Assembly (NCBI GenBank): GCA_947311845.1
Contig: CAMZMU010000081.1
Location: forward strand, 1,889,423-1,953,422
DNA: 64,000 nt
Source of the DNA: Poa pratensis
Taxonomy: Eukaryota; Streptophyta; Magnoliopsida; Poales; Poaceae
Direction of reading: 5' to 3'
Every line of letters starts with the position of its first letter. Position 1 is the first letter of the stretch. Under the pieces are notes generated by a model, which searched no databases, had not been told where the DNA came from, and saw only the letters and a list, made by a program, of their open reading frames with translations. Positions 1 through 11,205 of the stretch are shown one piece after another. Both the position numbers and the translations under genes were made by a program.

Positions 1-1
1 T

Positions 2-3000
2 ATGGAAAGGCTCCTCGTTCAGAGGGTCCACCAGCGGTACAAGTTCCCGGACCCGTACAATAACCTAGATATCAAGCACAACATTGTTAACACAGCTGAC
101 CTCGGCAAGATCAGCAAAGGCTTAGGCTCTTGGAAATATAGGCTGAGGAAGATGCTTGATAAAGATTGCAGTTTCGAGGAGGTTCACCGTCTCTATCCCC
201 AAATTTCGGTGGACGAATGGACTACTTTCAAGGACGCCGAGAACACCCCAGCCGCGATTGCCAAACGCGGGTGGGGGAAGACAATGCGGGAAAAGATCGT
301 AGGTGACCACACTCTTGGAACCCGTGGTTATGCCGGAAAGCAGCCCAAATGGGACAAAGAGGACGCTAAGCGTAATCCTGATGAGGAGAACCCCTGGGAT
401 AAGTTCACGGACCCGTTGGCACGCAGAACGATCAGGGCCCGATACAAGCCTGATAAGGAAACCGGAGAGCTCAAGACGGGAAAGAAGGTCTTGGACCTTC
501 AGGAGAAGATTCTGGTAAGGAATTTACCAGTTTAAAATGCTTCTAATCAAGTCCATTAAATTATATAGCGTTCACGTCTCATTTCTAAACGGTTCACATT
601 ACTTCTCCAGGAGGAACAAAAAGCGCAATCTACTCAAACCTCCTCCGAGGGTTCGTCGAAGGCCTATTGGGACACTCCTTTTGTCAGGGCGTACAACCAG
701 GTGAAGGACAGGCTGGCGACAGAACGACCGCACAAGGGCCGTGTGGTAGGCGCCGGTAAGCATCACAAACACCCTTACTATTATCCTGTTGAGGCCAAGG
801 AGGTGCGAAAGGACAGGAAGAGGTTCGAGCAGATGGATATAAAGGCGGCTGTAGATAAGGAGGTGCAAGCAACCGTGCCCGGATTAGTCCAAGAACAATT
901 GGCGCAGTCGCTCAATGCCATCCTTCCTAGCCTGGCCGGGGCTCAAGAAGTGGATGGAGGAAGGGCAACAAGGGCCGTTTAACATGCCCAGCTTTGTCGC
1001 AAGCAACTCCAACAATCAGGCGCCTACGATGGATGTTCCAGCCGCCAACCCTACTTGTGGTAGGGAGGATGCGACGCCGACCGCCATCAATGAAGTTGCT
1101 AAAGGGGTTTTGCCAGCCAGCATGCATCTTAGCAGCCCCCCATCATCTCTTCCACGCCCGCCCGCGGTCCAACGCCATTAGCCGAGCTCGAAGGTCTCAC
1201 GGTAATTAAGCGTCGCAAGTCTCAATAAATTTATGTGTATACCTCATCCTGTTGGCGCCCTCTCTTACGCCTTAACATGCATGTTTTCGCAGGCCGACGA
1301 GGTGGGATGCACGTTGCTATTGCGTGTGGAGAATGAGCTTCGAGATGTGGCAACGGCAAGCATCATTGCACCACTTCAACGCGTGATGCACAACCTGCCT
1401 ATGGCCCCTGACGTGTTTCGGGTACATATTCATCGGGTGCTCTCGGGTTATGATGACCTTTATCCTCCGAGTCAACCCGCAGGTGCCGATTCTGAGTTAA
1501 CCCTCCATGGATGCTTGGGTTATCCCATGACATGGCCAAAGGCACTGATCCGTTTGGACCCTCCTATCACCTGCACCCCGCCACAGCCAACACTGGTAGG
1601 GTCGGCGAATCAAGAACAGTCGGTGCAGTACATCTGGCAGATGCTATCACCAGCCAACAAGACTCCATTTCCAGGGCTAGCCTTTCCATCCCTCCCGGTG
1701 GTTGATCCTGTCGAGCCAAGGCAAAGCGAGGATGATGACCACAATGACTTGATGGATCATGATTATGATGACGGAGGACTACACCACGATCACGATCTTC
1801 AGGCTCCTCCTCAATGCTCTAAGCGTCTGTTCAATTCTCAAGGAACGCCTGAAGCTGCCCCCTTCACCGAGGATCAACAAGGCAACAAGCCTTTCAGCCA
1901 GGAGACACTCCTCAAGGCGGTCATGCCGGAGATTGAGAAAGGGACCATCCCTCCCACAGCGGCAGAGAAGAGGCGTAATAAAGCACGGAAAAGAAAAGTG
2001 AAGAATGACTTTGCCTCCAGCAGCCAACCAGCGCCGAAGACCAAAGAGCCGTTACAGGCTAAAGACAACGTAGGCGTCTCCGAATGGCATTCGTTTCATG
2101 AGTTGGCTAAACCGATCCTGCCGCCGAGACTATCCAAACTACTAAGGGGAGATATGAGGAGTCTCCATGAAGGTATTCATCGTGTGGAGAAACTTCTTCT
2201 CAACTCCTCAAATCCATTATACCCTCTTTACCCGGTAAAGGTACCAAAGAACCTTGGCTATGCCGATGAATACCCCGCGGATGTGTTCTTCGTTAGATTT
2301 GAAGAGATCTTCGACATGTACCATATGAAACGACTCCCCATATGCTTCGTCCGCCTGCTTGCTCTCAATATGCAGTACCAGCTTATGAAAGAGGAAACCA
2401 AGCTCATAGCGATAATGGACCCCTACCACCTGCAAGAGGGCCGCCTGAACCACAGTGATGGTGCGCGAGAAGCGGCGCTCTACATACAAAAATTCTTCAT
2501 AGAGCATCAGGACAAGAGAGCCATTCTAATGCCATACTTTCCCGAGTAAGTCATTCGCTAGCCGCCATTACATGCTTTTCGTCGAGTTTTGTCCATACAA
2601 TGGTTAATTTGAGTATGATGGTCTCCTTTTGCAGGAACAAATACTGCGTCCTCATTGTTGCATTTCCAAAAAGGTCGGAGGCCATTTATTTGGACTCGGG
2701 GAGGCATCATAAGAAGAAAGACTATGGACCCATCAAGAGTGTTATGGATGAGGCTCTCACCGGATACGCCTTCCATGGGTGCCCGATGGAGAACCAATAT
2801 CCGAGAGAAGGAAAGCTGGTATTCAGCCACAAAACGGATTTCAAATCCGTCACGCAGCCGGAAAGCAGTAAGCTGGACGCCTTCTACGTCTTAATGCTCA
2901 TCCAGGAGTATGTACGGGATATGCAGCAACTACAGTTGCCAGGGCAACTCCGCACATGGTGCCTGAAGAACATGACGGAAGCCACTGATTCTGAACACAG

Positions 3001-3081
3001 ACTTGAATTCATTCGCATCCAGCATACGATTGCGACAACAATCAACAAGGATGTTCTCCGTAAGGAGGGGCTGTTCTACTA
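2..3081 (+). pseudogene. CACTA ORF2-type protein (Transposase_24 - DUF8039 - Ulp1-like), broken
   Basis: Four exons can be followed with canonical GT-AG borders: to 514 (donor GTAAGG at 515), 611-1201, 1293-2544 and 2635-3081. Reading phase is kept across each junction. Exon 1 and early exon 2 carry the plant transposase_24 (Ptta/En/Spm) region, ending near the KHHKHPYYYP motif. Exon 3 holds a DUF8039-like segment near 1300-1560, an acidic low-complexity stretch and a basic segment near 1970-2030. Exons 3-4 end in a Ulp1/C48-like fold (YFPE, then a YLDSG strand). Exon 2 has a frameshift near 930 and another before 1178. The His position after YFPE is Asn-Lys-Tyr and the expected Cys-Gly is Asp-Ala (KLDAFYVL), so the protease-like domain looks inactive. 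The 5' end is outside the window. Confidence 0.75.
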
Positions 3082-3520
3082 GGGTTCTCCGCCAGCTAAC
3101 GCCGACGTTGAAAGACGCTCAGAAGATCAGGGTGACTACAGGCCATTCAACACTCTAAATGGCATGGACCCTTTCCCGCCGAAGCCGAAAAAGAAAGCGA
3201 GCAAGAAGAAGCAGTGATGGTATCAACATGTATTCTTCTTCCCAGTGATGGCCTCCGAGTGCAATATATCGTTGAACTTTTATTTGTGTCTTGTAAACGT
3301 TATTCAGAAACTTGTTTCAATCGTTGAACTTTTATGTTATCTACTATCAAATGTGATGAACTTGTGAACACTTTGTGTTATTCATAAACTATGTGATGTA
3401 TATGTATTCTAATATCATATGTGGTGAACTTGTGTTATTCAAACACTGTTTACTGCATGTGTACGTTATACCTGTGAAACTACGAATACGGTACATTTTA
3501 ATTTTTTTTGCAAATTATAC

Positions 3521-3820
3521 CAGTGGCGCACTAGAACCTTACCTGTGGCGCACCGGGGATATTACCTGTGGCGCACCAAATCCTTACCTGTGGCGCACCG
3601 TGCATATTACCTGTGGCGCACCAAAAAATTACCTGTGGCGCACGGTGGGGGCACGGCACGGATATGGGGTGCCCCCAAAGGTTACCTGTGGCGCGCTAAA
3701 GGCGACTACCAGTGGCGCACGGGCCGGTGCGCCATAGATAACACTTATCAGTGGCGCAGATTTAGTGGCGCACCACCGTGCGCCATTGATAGCTGATTTT
3801 GGTGCGCCACTGATAGCGTT
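3521..3820. repeat. CACTA subterminal repeats (TGGCGCACC)
   Basis: About ten copies of (C)AGTGGCGCACC or CTGTGGCGCACC run in direct orientation from 3521 to 3770. Inverted copies (GGTGCGCCAT or GGTGCGCCAC) lie near 3725, 3776 and 3801. Known CACTA elements have short subterminal repeats in both orientations that bind the element's regulatory protein. That role is inferred here from position. Confidence 0.85.
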
Positions 3821-3833
3821 TTTTCTACTAGTG

Positions 3834-4048
3834 CCATGTACTTTGAGTCATCTGTCATGGGTGTATTGGCATATTTACACCTAAATTGTTAAAATATTCA
3901 GTAGTAGAATATTGGGCCTAGATTTTGGCAGCATATTAGGCATATAGAAACCAAAAAAACATAAACAAAAGAAACAAGATAAAAGGCGATTACCTAGGCC
4001 GGCCCAATATGCTCTTTGGCATGAGCGTCACGCTCAATGCTCACACAA
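3834..4048. other. Spacer between CACTA element and Mutator-like element
   Basis: AT-rich sequence with no ORF or recognisable repeat. It is the host or older transposon DNA into which the CACTA element inserted. Confidence 0.5.
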
Positions 4049-5071
4049 GACAAACCCTATATGCCGCCCGTTAGCGGCGCGAATCGGCCGCGCAGCTAAC
4101 GGGGAGATTCTGCTGGGCCAGCCCATCGGGCGGCTTACCCTTTTTTCTTTTTTTTTGGTTTCTTTTCTGTTTTTCTTTTTTGTTTTGTGTTTTTTCGTTT
4201 TCTCTTTTCTTTTCTTTTCTTATTGTTTTTTGTTCTTTTTTAAATTGTTTTTTGAAAATTGTTTAGCTTTTGAAAATGGTTCCAAATCTAAAAATGGTTC
4301 CAAATTTAAAAATTGTTCATTTTTTAAAATGCTTCCATTTTGAAAATGGTTCCAAATTTAAAAATGGTTCCATTTTGGAAATGGTTCCAAATTTGAAAAA
4401 AATCGTTTTTGAAAATGGTTCCATTTTGAAAATGGTTCCAAATTTAAAAATGGTTCTAAATTTGAAAATGGTTCCAAATTTAAAAATGGTTCCATTGTGA
4501 AAATGGTTCTAAATTTAAAAAATTTTCATTTTTTAAAATGGTTCCAAATTAAAAAATTGTTTCATATTGAAATGGTTCCAAATTTAAAAATGGTTCCAAA
4601 TTTAAAATTGGTTCCATATTTCAAAATTGTTCATTTTTAAAATTGATTCCAAATTAAAAAATTGTTCATTTTTTAAAATGGTTCCTAATTTAAAAACGCT
4701 TCCATTTTGAAAATGGTTCCAAATTAAAAAATTGTTTCGAATTTAAAATGGTTCCAAATTTGAAAAATGTTCATTTTTTAAAATCGTTCATTTTTGAAAA
4801 TGGTTCCAAATTTAAAAATAATAATTTTTGAAAATATTCGTAATTTGAAAACGGTTCATATTTTTAAAAATATTCAGATTAAAAAATTATTCATGTTTTA
4901 AAAAATAGGGCCCAAAAAAAGCAGCGAAAAAAAAAGGAGCAGCGAAGGTAGCGATCCTCGCTAAAAGGTTGGAGCAGCGAACCGGAAGTAAATGGGCCGA
5001 GCCCAGTCTGGTCTCCTTCAGGCGGCGGGTGCGTCGCGCGCCGCTAACGCGTGACATATAGGAGCTCCCCT
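4049..5071. mobile_element. Non-autonomous Mutator-like element with ~70 bp degenerate inverted ends
   Basis: The left end (about 4056-4130: CCTATATG, GTTAGCGGCGCG, GGAGA, GGGCCAGCCCAT) matches the reverse complement of the right end (about 5000-5065: ATGGGCCGAGCCC, GCGCCGCTAAC, CATATAGG). The near-identical words CTCACACAA (4040-4048) and CTCACACAC (near 5073) could be a 9 bp TSD, which would suit a Mutator-like element. The interior has no coding capacity: a T-rich tract at 4140-4260 and AT-rich repeats. Exact ends are uncertain. Confidence 0.55.
4262..4890. repeat. AT-rich degenerate repeat, AAAATGGTTCC core
   Basis: AAAATGGTTCCAAATTTAAA and close variants recur about every 15-35 bp, more than twenty times, with phase changes. 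ORFs read through it (for example 4270-4500) are translations of the repeat and not genes. Confidence 0.8.
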
Positions 5072-5154
5072 CACACACAACGTAGGGCGGCAGACAATTG
5101 GCTTTGCCCCTTCCTAGGTTTTGTCCCGTTTTTTCGTTTAGCTCGGCACTTTCC

Positions 5155-5500
5155 CTTACAGCGTGTTTGGCATTCAATGGGAAGAGGAATGGGAATTTTA
5201 GAGGAGGCAATTAGTGGAGGGATTGGGTGTGGGACGTCGCTATTTAGTCCCCATCCTCTGTTTGCCACGGGACGAGAGTTGTCCTGGGTTTTAGATCAAA
5301 ATGTTTTTTTCTCCGTCAATCTCAAGAATTAACAGGTTATCCCTGGGAAGTGATTGGTGGGAAATCGAGAGCCCAATTCCCCTTCTCCATCCTATTTAAA
5401 TTCCTAAAACAATCAACCAAACATGAGACTTAATAGCCTCAGGCCTCCAAACTCCCATTCCCTCGTCTCAAAAACATCATCCAAACGATAGACTTAATAG
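5155..5500. mobile_element. Possible MITE with imperfect terminal inverted repeats
   Basis: GCGTGTTTGG followed by GGAATGGGA near the left side is mirrored on the right by TCCCATTCC, then CATCCAAACG. That arrangement recalls grass hAT or Harbinger MITEs with a GTTTGG-type terminus. The match is loose and no TSD is clear. The sequence AGACTTAATAGCCT also occurs twice, near 5427 and 5489. Confidence 0.3.
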
Positions 5501-6454
5501 CCTGAGCCGCTGACAGGAAGCCGCAACGGCAGGCCAGGTAATCACACCTGCTTCAGGCCCTAAGGCCCTGAGTCTGGTTTGGCCCGACCGCCGGGCCACA
5601 GAAACCGAGTCCGAAAAAGCCCGAGTAGGCCCGACCAACCTGGCCTGAGCCCGACATAAATCACGTATTTCGTAGACTCGGACCGGCTCGGGTTGCGTGT
5701 GAATAAAGCTGAATATTGTGATAGAACAATGGTCCTAAATCTACGCACAAAGATCTGTGGACTAGTGCCTTTTGATTGGTTTCTTTTTTTTTCCACGGAT
5801 GGCACACATAGAGCATTTCCATAGACACACAGATGCCATATAGGTCGATGTAGTTGTAGCTAGTTTTAATATCCTTTTCTCAGAACTATTTTTTTTTCCA
5901 GATGAACGTACCATACCTTTTTATCTCATAAAGAATCGTTATTTGCGAGTTCGACTCCTCCATGAGGCCCACGAGCTAAACACACCGGCAAATAACATTG
6001 TACACAATGCATGCAAGGCCAGCTCCCAGTGACACATCATCACAGCAGGGGCGAAAATAGAATTTGGGCCCTATAACCATAAAACAAATATACATACAAA
6101 CATGAAATGTTACCAATATAAAACGCTTTGCCAAAGATAAAGAGACATAACTGTGCCATTGAAAAAGATTTTTGTTTTCAAAAAAATTACATGAGGAAAT
6201 GCTTTTGTGACATGATGGAGAAGGAAATTATCTTATAGCAAGAAAAGAAAATGCGTGGATTCTATGAAGCATTCATGGAACATTTTCTGGTCACGGTCTG
6301 GGCCACTTGCGCAGGCCCATTTAACCCTTTCATAGCGAACTAAATAAAAAAGGCCCAGACAGAAAATAAGCCCACGTAAGAAAAGGAAAAAGGCCCGACC
6401 TCCCGTCCAATAAAGCAGCATATCGCTTCGTTCTTCGCTGCCCTGAAAAGCGCA
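5501..6454. other. No gene seen; GGCCCGA-rich patch and AT-rich DNA
   Basis: Near 5560-5660 the words GGCCCGA, GCCCGAG and GCCCGAC recur, a composition seen in some grass repeats. The remainder is AT-rich without a supportable ORF or a clear element end. Confidence 0.4.
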
Positions 6455-7039
6455 TTTCCACAAGGTCGACGTTAGGCCAGCGTCGCACACCCCTTCGTGG
6501 GCCGGCCCAATAAAGTAACACGTCAAGTTTTCGGTTTCTGGGCTTTACGTTTCTTTTCTTTTTTTCTTTTTTAGCTGTTTCTTTCTTCTTTTTCGTTTTT
6601 TTCTGTTTCTTTTTCTTTTTCATTTTTATTTTTTGGCTGTTTCTTTTTTGTTTTCTTTTTAGATATTATTTTTAAAGTTTTATTCTATTGAAAAATGTTC
6701 AAATTTAAAAATGTTCAGATTTGAAAATTATTCGTATTTGAATATTGTTCAGATGTGAAAAATGTTCTATTTGAAAATCGTTCAATGTGTGTCAATTTGT
6801 GTTTTTATTTTTTTGGCTGTTTCTTTCTTCTTTTCAGTTTCTTTATTAGACATTATGTATTTATTTTGAATTTTCACTTTTGAAAATCTTTAAATTTTAA
6901 TTTTTTTTTATTTTTTTGGTTGTTTCTATTTTCTTTCTTCTTTTCAGTTTCTTTATTAGACATTATGTATTTATTTTGAATTTTCATTTTTGAAAATCTT
7001 TAAATTTTAAAAATGTTCATATTCGAAAATTGTTCGCCT

Positions 7040-8310
7040 TTTAAAATCGTTCAAAAATAGTTTCCGTTTAAATACCTATTTTTGTTCACTTTTTGAAAAT
7101 CGTTCAAAAATAATTTCCGTTCAAAGACTTTTTCTGTTCGCCTTTTAAAATCGTTTAAAAATAATTTCCGTTCAAATACCTATTTTGTTCACATTTTTCA
7201 AAATCGTTCAAAAATAATTTCCGTTCACAGACTTTTTCTGTTCGCCTTTTAAAATCGTTCAAAAATAGTTTCCGTTCAAATACTTATTTTTTGTTCACTT
7301 TTTAAAAATCGTTCAAAAATAATTTCCGTTCACAGACTTTTTCTGTTCACCTTTTAAAATCATTCAAAAATAGTTTCTGTTCAAATACCTATTTTTTGTT
7401 CACTTTTTGAAAATCGTTCAAAAATAATTTCCGTTCAAATACCTATTTTGTTCACTTTTTTGAAAATCGTTCAAAAATAATTTCCGTTCACAGACTTTTT
7501 ATGTTCGCCTTTTAAAATCGTTAAAAATAGTTTCCGTTCAAATACCTATTTTTTTGTTCACTTTTTGAAAATCGTTCAAAAATAAATTCCGTTCACAGAC
7601 TTTTTCTGTTCACCTTTTAAAATCGTTCAAAAATAGTTTCCGTTCAAATACCTATTTTTTGTTCACTTTTTGAAAATCGTTCAAAAATAATTTCCGTTCA
7701 AAGACTTTTTCTGTTCGCCTTTTAAAATCATTCAAAAATAATTTCCGTTCAAATACCTATTTTGTTCACTTTTTTGAAAATCGTTCAAAAATAATTTCCG
7801 TTCACAGATTTTTTTCTATTCGCTTTTTAAAATCGTTCAAAAATAGTTTCCGTTCAAATACCTATTTTTTGTTCACTTATTGAAAATCGTTCAAAAATAA
7901 TTTCCGTTCAAAGACTTTTTCTGTTCGCATTTTAAAATCGTTCAAAAATAATTTCCATTCAAATACCTATTTTGTTCATTTTTTTAAAATCGTTCAAAAA
8001 TAGTTTCCGTTCAAATACCTATTTTTTGTTCACTTTTTTGAAAATCGTTCAAAAATAATTTCTATTCACACGCTTTTTTTGTTCGCCTTTTAAAATCGTT
8101 CAAAAATGGTTTTCGTTCAAATACCTTTTTTTGTTCACTTTTTGAAAATCGTTCAAAAATAATTTCCGTTCACAGAATTTTTCTGTTCACATTTTAAAAT
8201 CATACAAAAATAATTTCTGTTCAAATACCTATTTTGTTCAATTTTTTGAAAATCGTTCAAAAATAATTCCCGTTCACACACTTTTTTGTTCGCCTTTTAA
8301 AATCGTTCAA
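7040..8310. repeat. Tandem array with ~52 bp half-units and ~105 bp higher-order unit
   Basis: About 25 half-units centre on AAAATCGTTCAAAAATA followed by TTTCCGTTCA. Two half-unit types often alternate: one ends in AATACCTATTT..GTTCACTTTTTG, the other in CAGACTTTTTCTGTTCGCCT. This gives a two-part period near 105 bp. Two further degraded copies lie at about 8400-8515. A preceding AT-rich 130 bp block is itself duplicated (about 6800-6890 and 6915-7010). No coding content. Confidence 0.85.
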
Positions 8311-8315
8311 ACATA

Positions 8316-8650
8316 GTTTAAAAAACCGGACCGGCGATCAAACCGGTAAGCGCGTCGGTTCACGGTTCACCGGTCGGACCGCCGGTTTATCCGGTTCCAA
8401 TACCGATTTTGTTCACTTTTTCTGTTCACCTTTAAAATCGTTCAAAAATAGTTTCCGTTCAAACACCTATTTTGTTAAGTTCACTTTTTGAAAATCATTC
8501 AAAAATAATTTCCGTTCATCGCATGAAAGTAATTCGAATGCGCAAAGCATAGTTTTAAAAACCGGACCGGCGATCGAACTGGTAAGCGAGTCGGTGCACT
8601 GTTCCCCGGTCGGACCGCCGATTCGTCGGGTTCAGTTGCCGGTTTATCAA
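8316..8650. repeat. Pair of GC-rich CCGGACCGGCGATC boxes
   Basis: The two copies begin AAAACCGGACCGGCGATC at about 8320 and 8557. They continue with GGTAAGCG, GTCGGT, CGGTCGGACCGCCG and GGTT. They are about 80-90 bp long and stand out in an AT-rich surround. The second lies outside the array, so these are dispersed inserts and not array units. Confidence 0.65.
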
Positions 8651-9375
8651 ACGCACAATCCGTGCAACCGTTCTCCCATTTCCGTTCAAAACCAAATTCC
8701 GTTCAACGAGGTTTTGAAAAATCGTTCAAACTCATGTCCCGTTCAAACACACATTTAATGTTCAAAAATGGATCGTCGAAACGAAAAAAATTACAACATG
8801 AAAGTTGGGCGAAATGTGGATGTTAACCTACTCGTCAAATAATATTTCAAACGGTCAGCCGAGTTGACAAATTCGATAAATTTTGGCTAAACAGGTTTCA
8901 AACATCTATTCAAAATTGAGAAGTTATAATCGACGAAACTCGAAACTGAGTATGGGAATGGAACCTACTCGTGAACCCGCATAATTTTCGTGTACACAAC
9001 TTTCAAATTAGTTTTGAGGGTACCATCTCTTTGTATCAAGAAGTTACAAAGATTTATTCAGTCAAAATATGATAGTACCCGACAAACTGTTTCTGATGCT
9101 TCTATGTTTTTGTTACATATTTCATCATCTGGAGCAAAATGAAATTGATGAAGAAAGTGGTTTACTCGTTTTTTCTCTTACATATGAATTATTACAGTTT
9201 CGAGTATAATTCAGTACACAAAGAAAAGGATGAGCGTTTGAATCAGTACTCCATGGTTGAAACAGGAAACCGTCGACCAAACGTGTAGAATCATTCGAAC
9301 ATACTACATGGGCCAGGCCCAACATCGTGACCAGGGTATGCGACTGCTTCTTAACGTCGACCAGGTCGACGTACA

Positions 9376-10012
9376 AGCGATCCCCTGAAAAGCTCAGGTA
9401 TGAGAGGAAAATATTGCCTGTGAGGTGTGACCACCGGCCGTCACACTTGAGTTCCGAACTAAAGCCCAGTCGCTTATTTAACTATCATGGCCTTGTATAT
9501 ATGGATCAAAAGTCTCTGCATCTGGCCATACGGTGACAATACCCTAAAACAACTTGTGGATTGATCAAATTTAAATCCCGGAGCTGCCTCCCGCCTTTCG
9601 CCCCCTCGGCTCTATACGCCACCACCCTAGGAGAATAAACCTGGATACGGCCTGGCCGCCTCGGTGTTAACCTCTCAGGCAACATGTGTGACGATGTACA
9701 ATCTGCAATACTGTATGTCCATACATAAGGTATGGTGTGTCTTAGTATTAATACATACCACTTGTTAGTCTATTTGTTAGATCGTATAGAAATTATTTAT
9801 GGATTTGTGTACTACCATAGAGTTGAAAGACAAGAACAAAAGAATAATTGGAAGAAGAATTTACTTTACCAAAGAATTTATGATTCTAAATTGGAGAAAG
9901 ACTCCCTCGAAAAAAAATGAAGAGGGAGACTCCAATGATTAGTCACACTATCAGTTTTATGCTGATCCTATATTTAAGATATCGTGTTATAATATCTTCT
10001 ATGCGAGAGAGG
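9376..10012. other. No gene seen between Mutator-like element and split MITE
   Basis: There is a C-rich patch near 9580-9660 and otherwise AT-rich sequence. The ORF at 9732-9920 is short, has no recognisable motif and sits in AT-rich DNA. Confidence 0.4.
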
Positions 10013-10091
10013 GGAGCTCGTTTTCTGAAAAATTAAAAAATGACATTTTTATGTTTCAAAATTTTGAAAAACATTCCTACGTCGAGATAAT

Positions 10092-11018
10092 TGTCGCAAC
10101 AGTGGAACATGGGGTTCCCCTAGTACTGCCAAAGTGGGTCCACCCCATGTGGGCCCAAGATGAAGATGGACAAGACCAAGACTCAAGTCAAGCTGGCGGG
10201 TTCACCGTCAAGACACGCATGGCCTACGACGACTAAGGGCTCCGGTCCTGGGGACCTTCCGGGTCCCCGAATCAAGCAAGAAGGCCAGGAAGGACCCGAG
10301 AGCCCGAGTTCCCGGCAGGAGGCCAGGCTCCCTCTCGGGTACTTCCTACGTCCTGTGGATAAGCACTCCACCTCACCGCGGAAGACTTGGGAAGCAAGGC
10401 GAAGGCAGCGCGGGCGGGAAGCACGTCCCGTGGTGGTGTCAGCTCCTGTCCACCCCAAGGCGGACGCTCCCACCTAACCCAAAGGAGACGCTAGGCTGAG
10501 GAGAGGCCACGTCTCCCCCTAAACTAGATGAGGAGGGTCCTTCACCCCGAAGGTCCCTCATGCCCCTCACGTGACCCTGTGGCAACCCCTTAGCCTATAA
10601 AAGGAGGACCAAGGCACGGAGGAGGGGGGGACAGAAGAAGACGAACACAAGCTAGAACCAGAGCAAGACTAGACTAGGGCTGCGGAGGTAGAGAGGAAGG
10701 TGATCTCCTCCGGGTCAGGATCTGTCCTTCTTCTACCTCGGCCAAAACCCTTCCGGGTACCCTGTCCGGGAGGTTCCATTGTAAGCCACACTATGAAGAA
10801 CTCATCAATCCAGACATGCAGGAGTAGGGCTTTTAGCCTCCGGGCGGCCTGAACCTGGGTAGCTCCTTGTGTCCCTTTGGTTGCATGCTTTGATCGTGGA
10901 GAGGAGAGCTTGATCTAGACTCCGCCCAAGAAGACGATTCTCAGCCTCCTTCGCGCCCCGTGCCGAACCTAAAAGGGGGTATCCTATACTCCCGGTGTCC
11001 GTGCAACGAGACACGACA
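10092..11018 (+). repeat. 5' LTR of Gypsy element 1
   Basis: 927 bp, TG...CA ends, nearly identical by eye to 15904-16837. It contains a TATA box (TATAAAA, 10596-10602) with the block CCTGAACCTGGGT downstream (10848-10860). Confidence 0.92.
10596..10602 (+). promoter_or_regulatory. TATA box of 5' LTR, Gypsy 1
   Basis: TATAAAA in CCTATAAAAGGAGGACC, about 500 bp into the LTR. The 3' LTR copy is at 16409-16415. The position suits the U3/R boundary promoter. Confidence 0.7.
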
Positions 11019-11020
11019 TC

Positions 11021-11040
11021 TGGCGCGCCAGGTAGGGGGC
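11021..11040 (+). promoter_or_regulatory. Primer-binding region of Gypsy 1
   Basis: TGGCGCGCCAGGTAGGGGGC lies two bases after the LTR end. It starts with TGG, as expected for pairing with the CCA end of a tRNA. The matching tRNA is not assigned. The first ten bases are palindromic. Confidence 0.6.
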
Positions 11041-11205
11041 GCAAGTGCTGGATTCGTCTTCTTCTTCATCAACCTCAAGTTCATCGTCAAGTTCATCGTC
11101 AAGTTCTGCGTCAAGCTTTCAGTCCGTGTCAAGATCTGTTCCAACGCCTTCGGAACGGCGCTAGTTTCGGCTCTCGTGAAGAGAATACCGAATCCGACAT
11201 TCAAG

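Larger units (their letters stand above)
1..3833 (+). mobile_element. CACTA (En/Spm) DNA transposon, 3' part
   Basis: The right end reads CTACTAGTG at 3825-3833, the reverse complement of the CACTAGTAG terminus typical of CACTA elements. It is preceded by an array of subterminal GTGGCGCACC motifs. The interior codes for a Transposase_24/DUF8039/Ulp1-like protein of the kind carried as the second gene of plant CACTA elements. The left end, and the TNP2-type transposase if there is one, lie outside the window. The 3 bp TSD cannot be checked for that reason. The superfamily is clear; the family is not assigned. Confidence 0.88.
6455..9375. mobile_element. Second Mutator-like non-autonomous element with long degenerate inverted ends
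   Basis: The left segment near 6460-6530 (GGTCGACGTTAGGCCAGCGT, then GGGCCGGCCCAATA) matches the reverse complement of 9300-9372 (GGTCGACGTTAAGAAGCAGT, then GGGCCTGGCCCATGT). The interior is noncoding: T-rich tracts, a tandem array at 7040-8310 and two GC-rich boxes. Plan and composition match the element at 4049-5071, so I infer the same broad superfamily. The ends are not exact. Confidence 0.5.

Noticed and set aside
2635..3081. Host SUMO protease gene
   Set aside because: The exon joins in phase to CACTA-specific sequence, lies inside the element and lacks the catalytic His and Cys.
4270..4500. 76-codon repetitive ORF (MVPNLK units)
   Set aside because: It is a translation of the AT-rich AAAATGGTTCC repeat in one frame and has no start context or conservation.
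7040..8310. CRISPR-like array
   Set aside because: Units are contiguous tandem repeats with no unique spacers. The setting is a plant transposon and no cas-like genes are present.
10960..11205. Upstream start for gag of Gypsy 1
   Set aside because: This ATG lies inside the LTR and the added residues are not conserved in Gypsy 2. The ATG at 11206 is.
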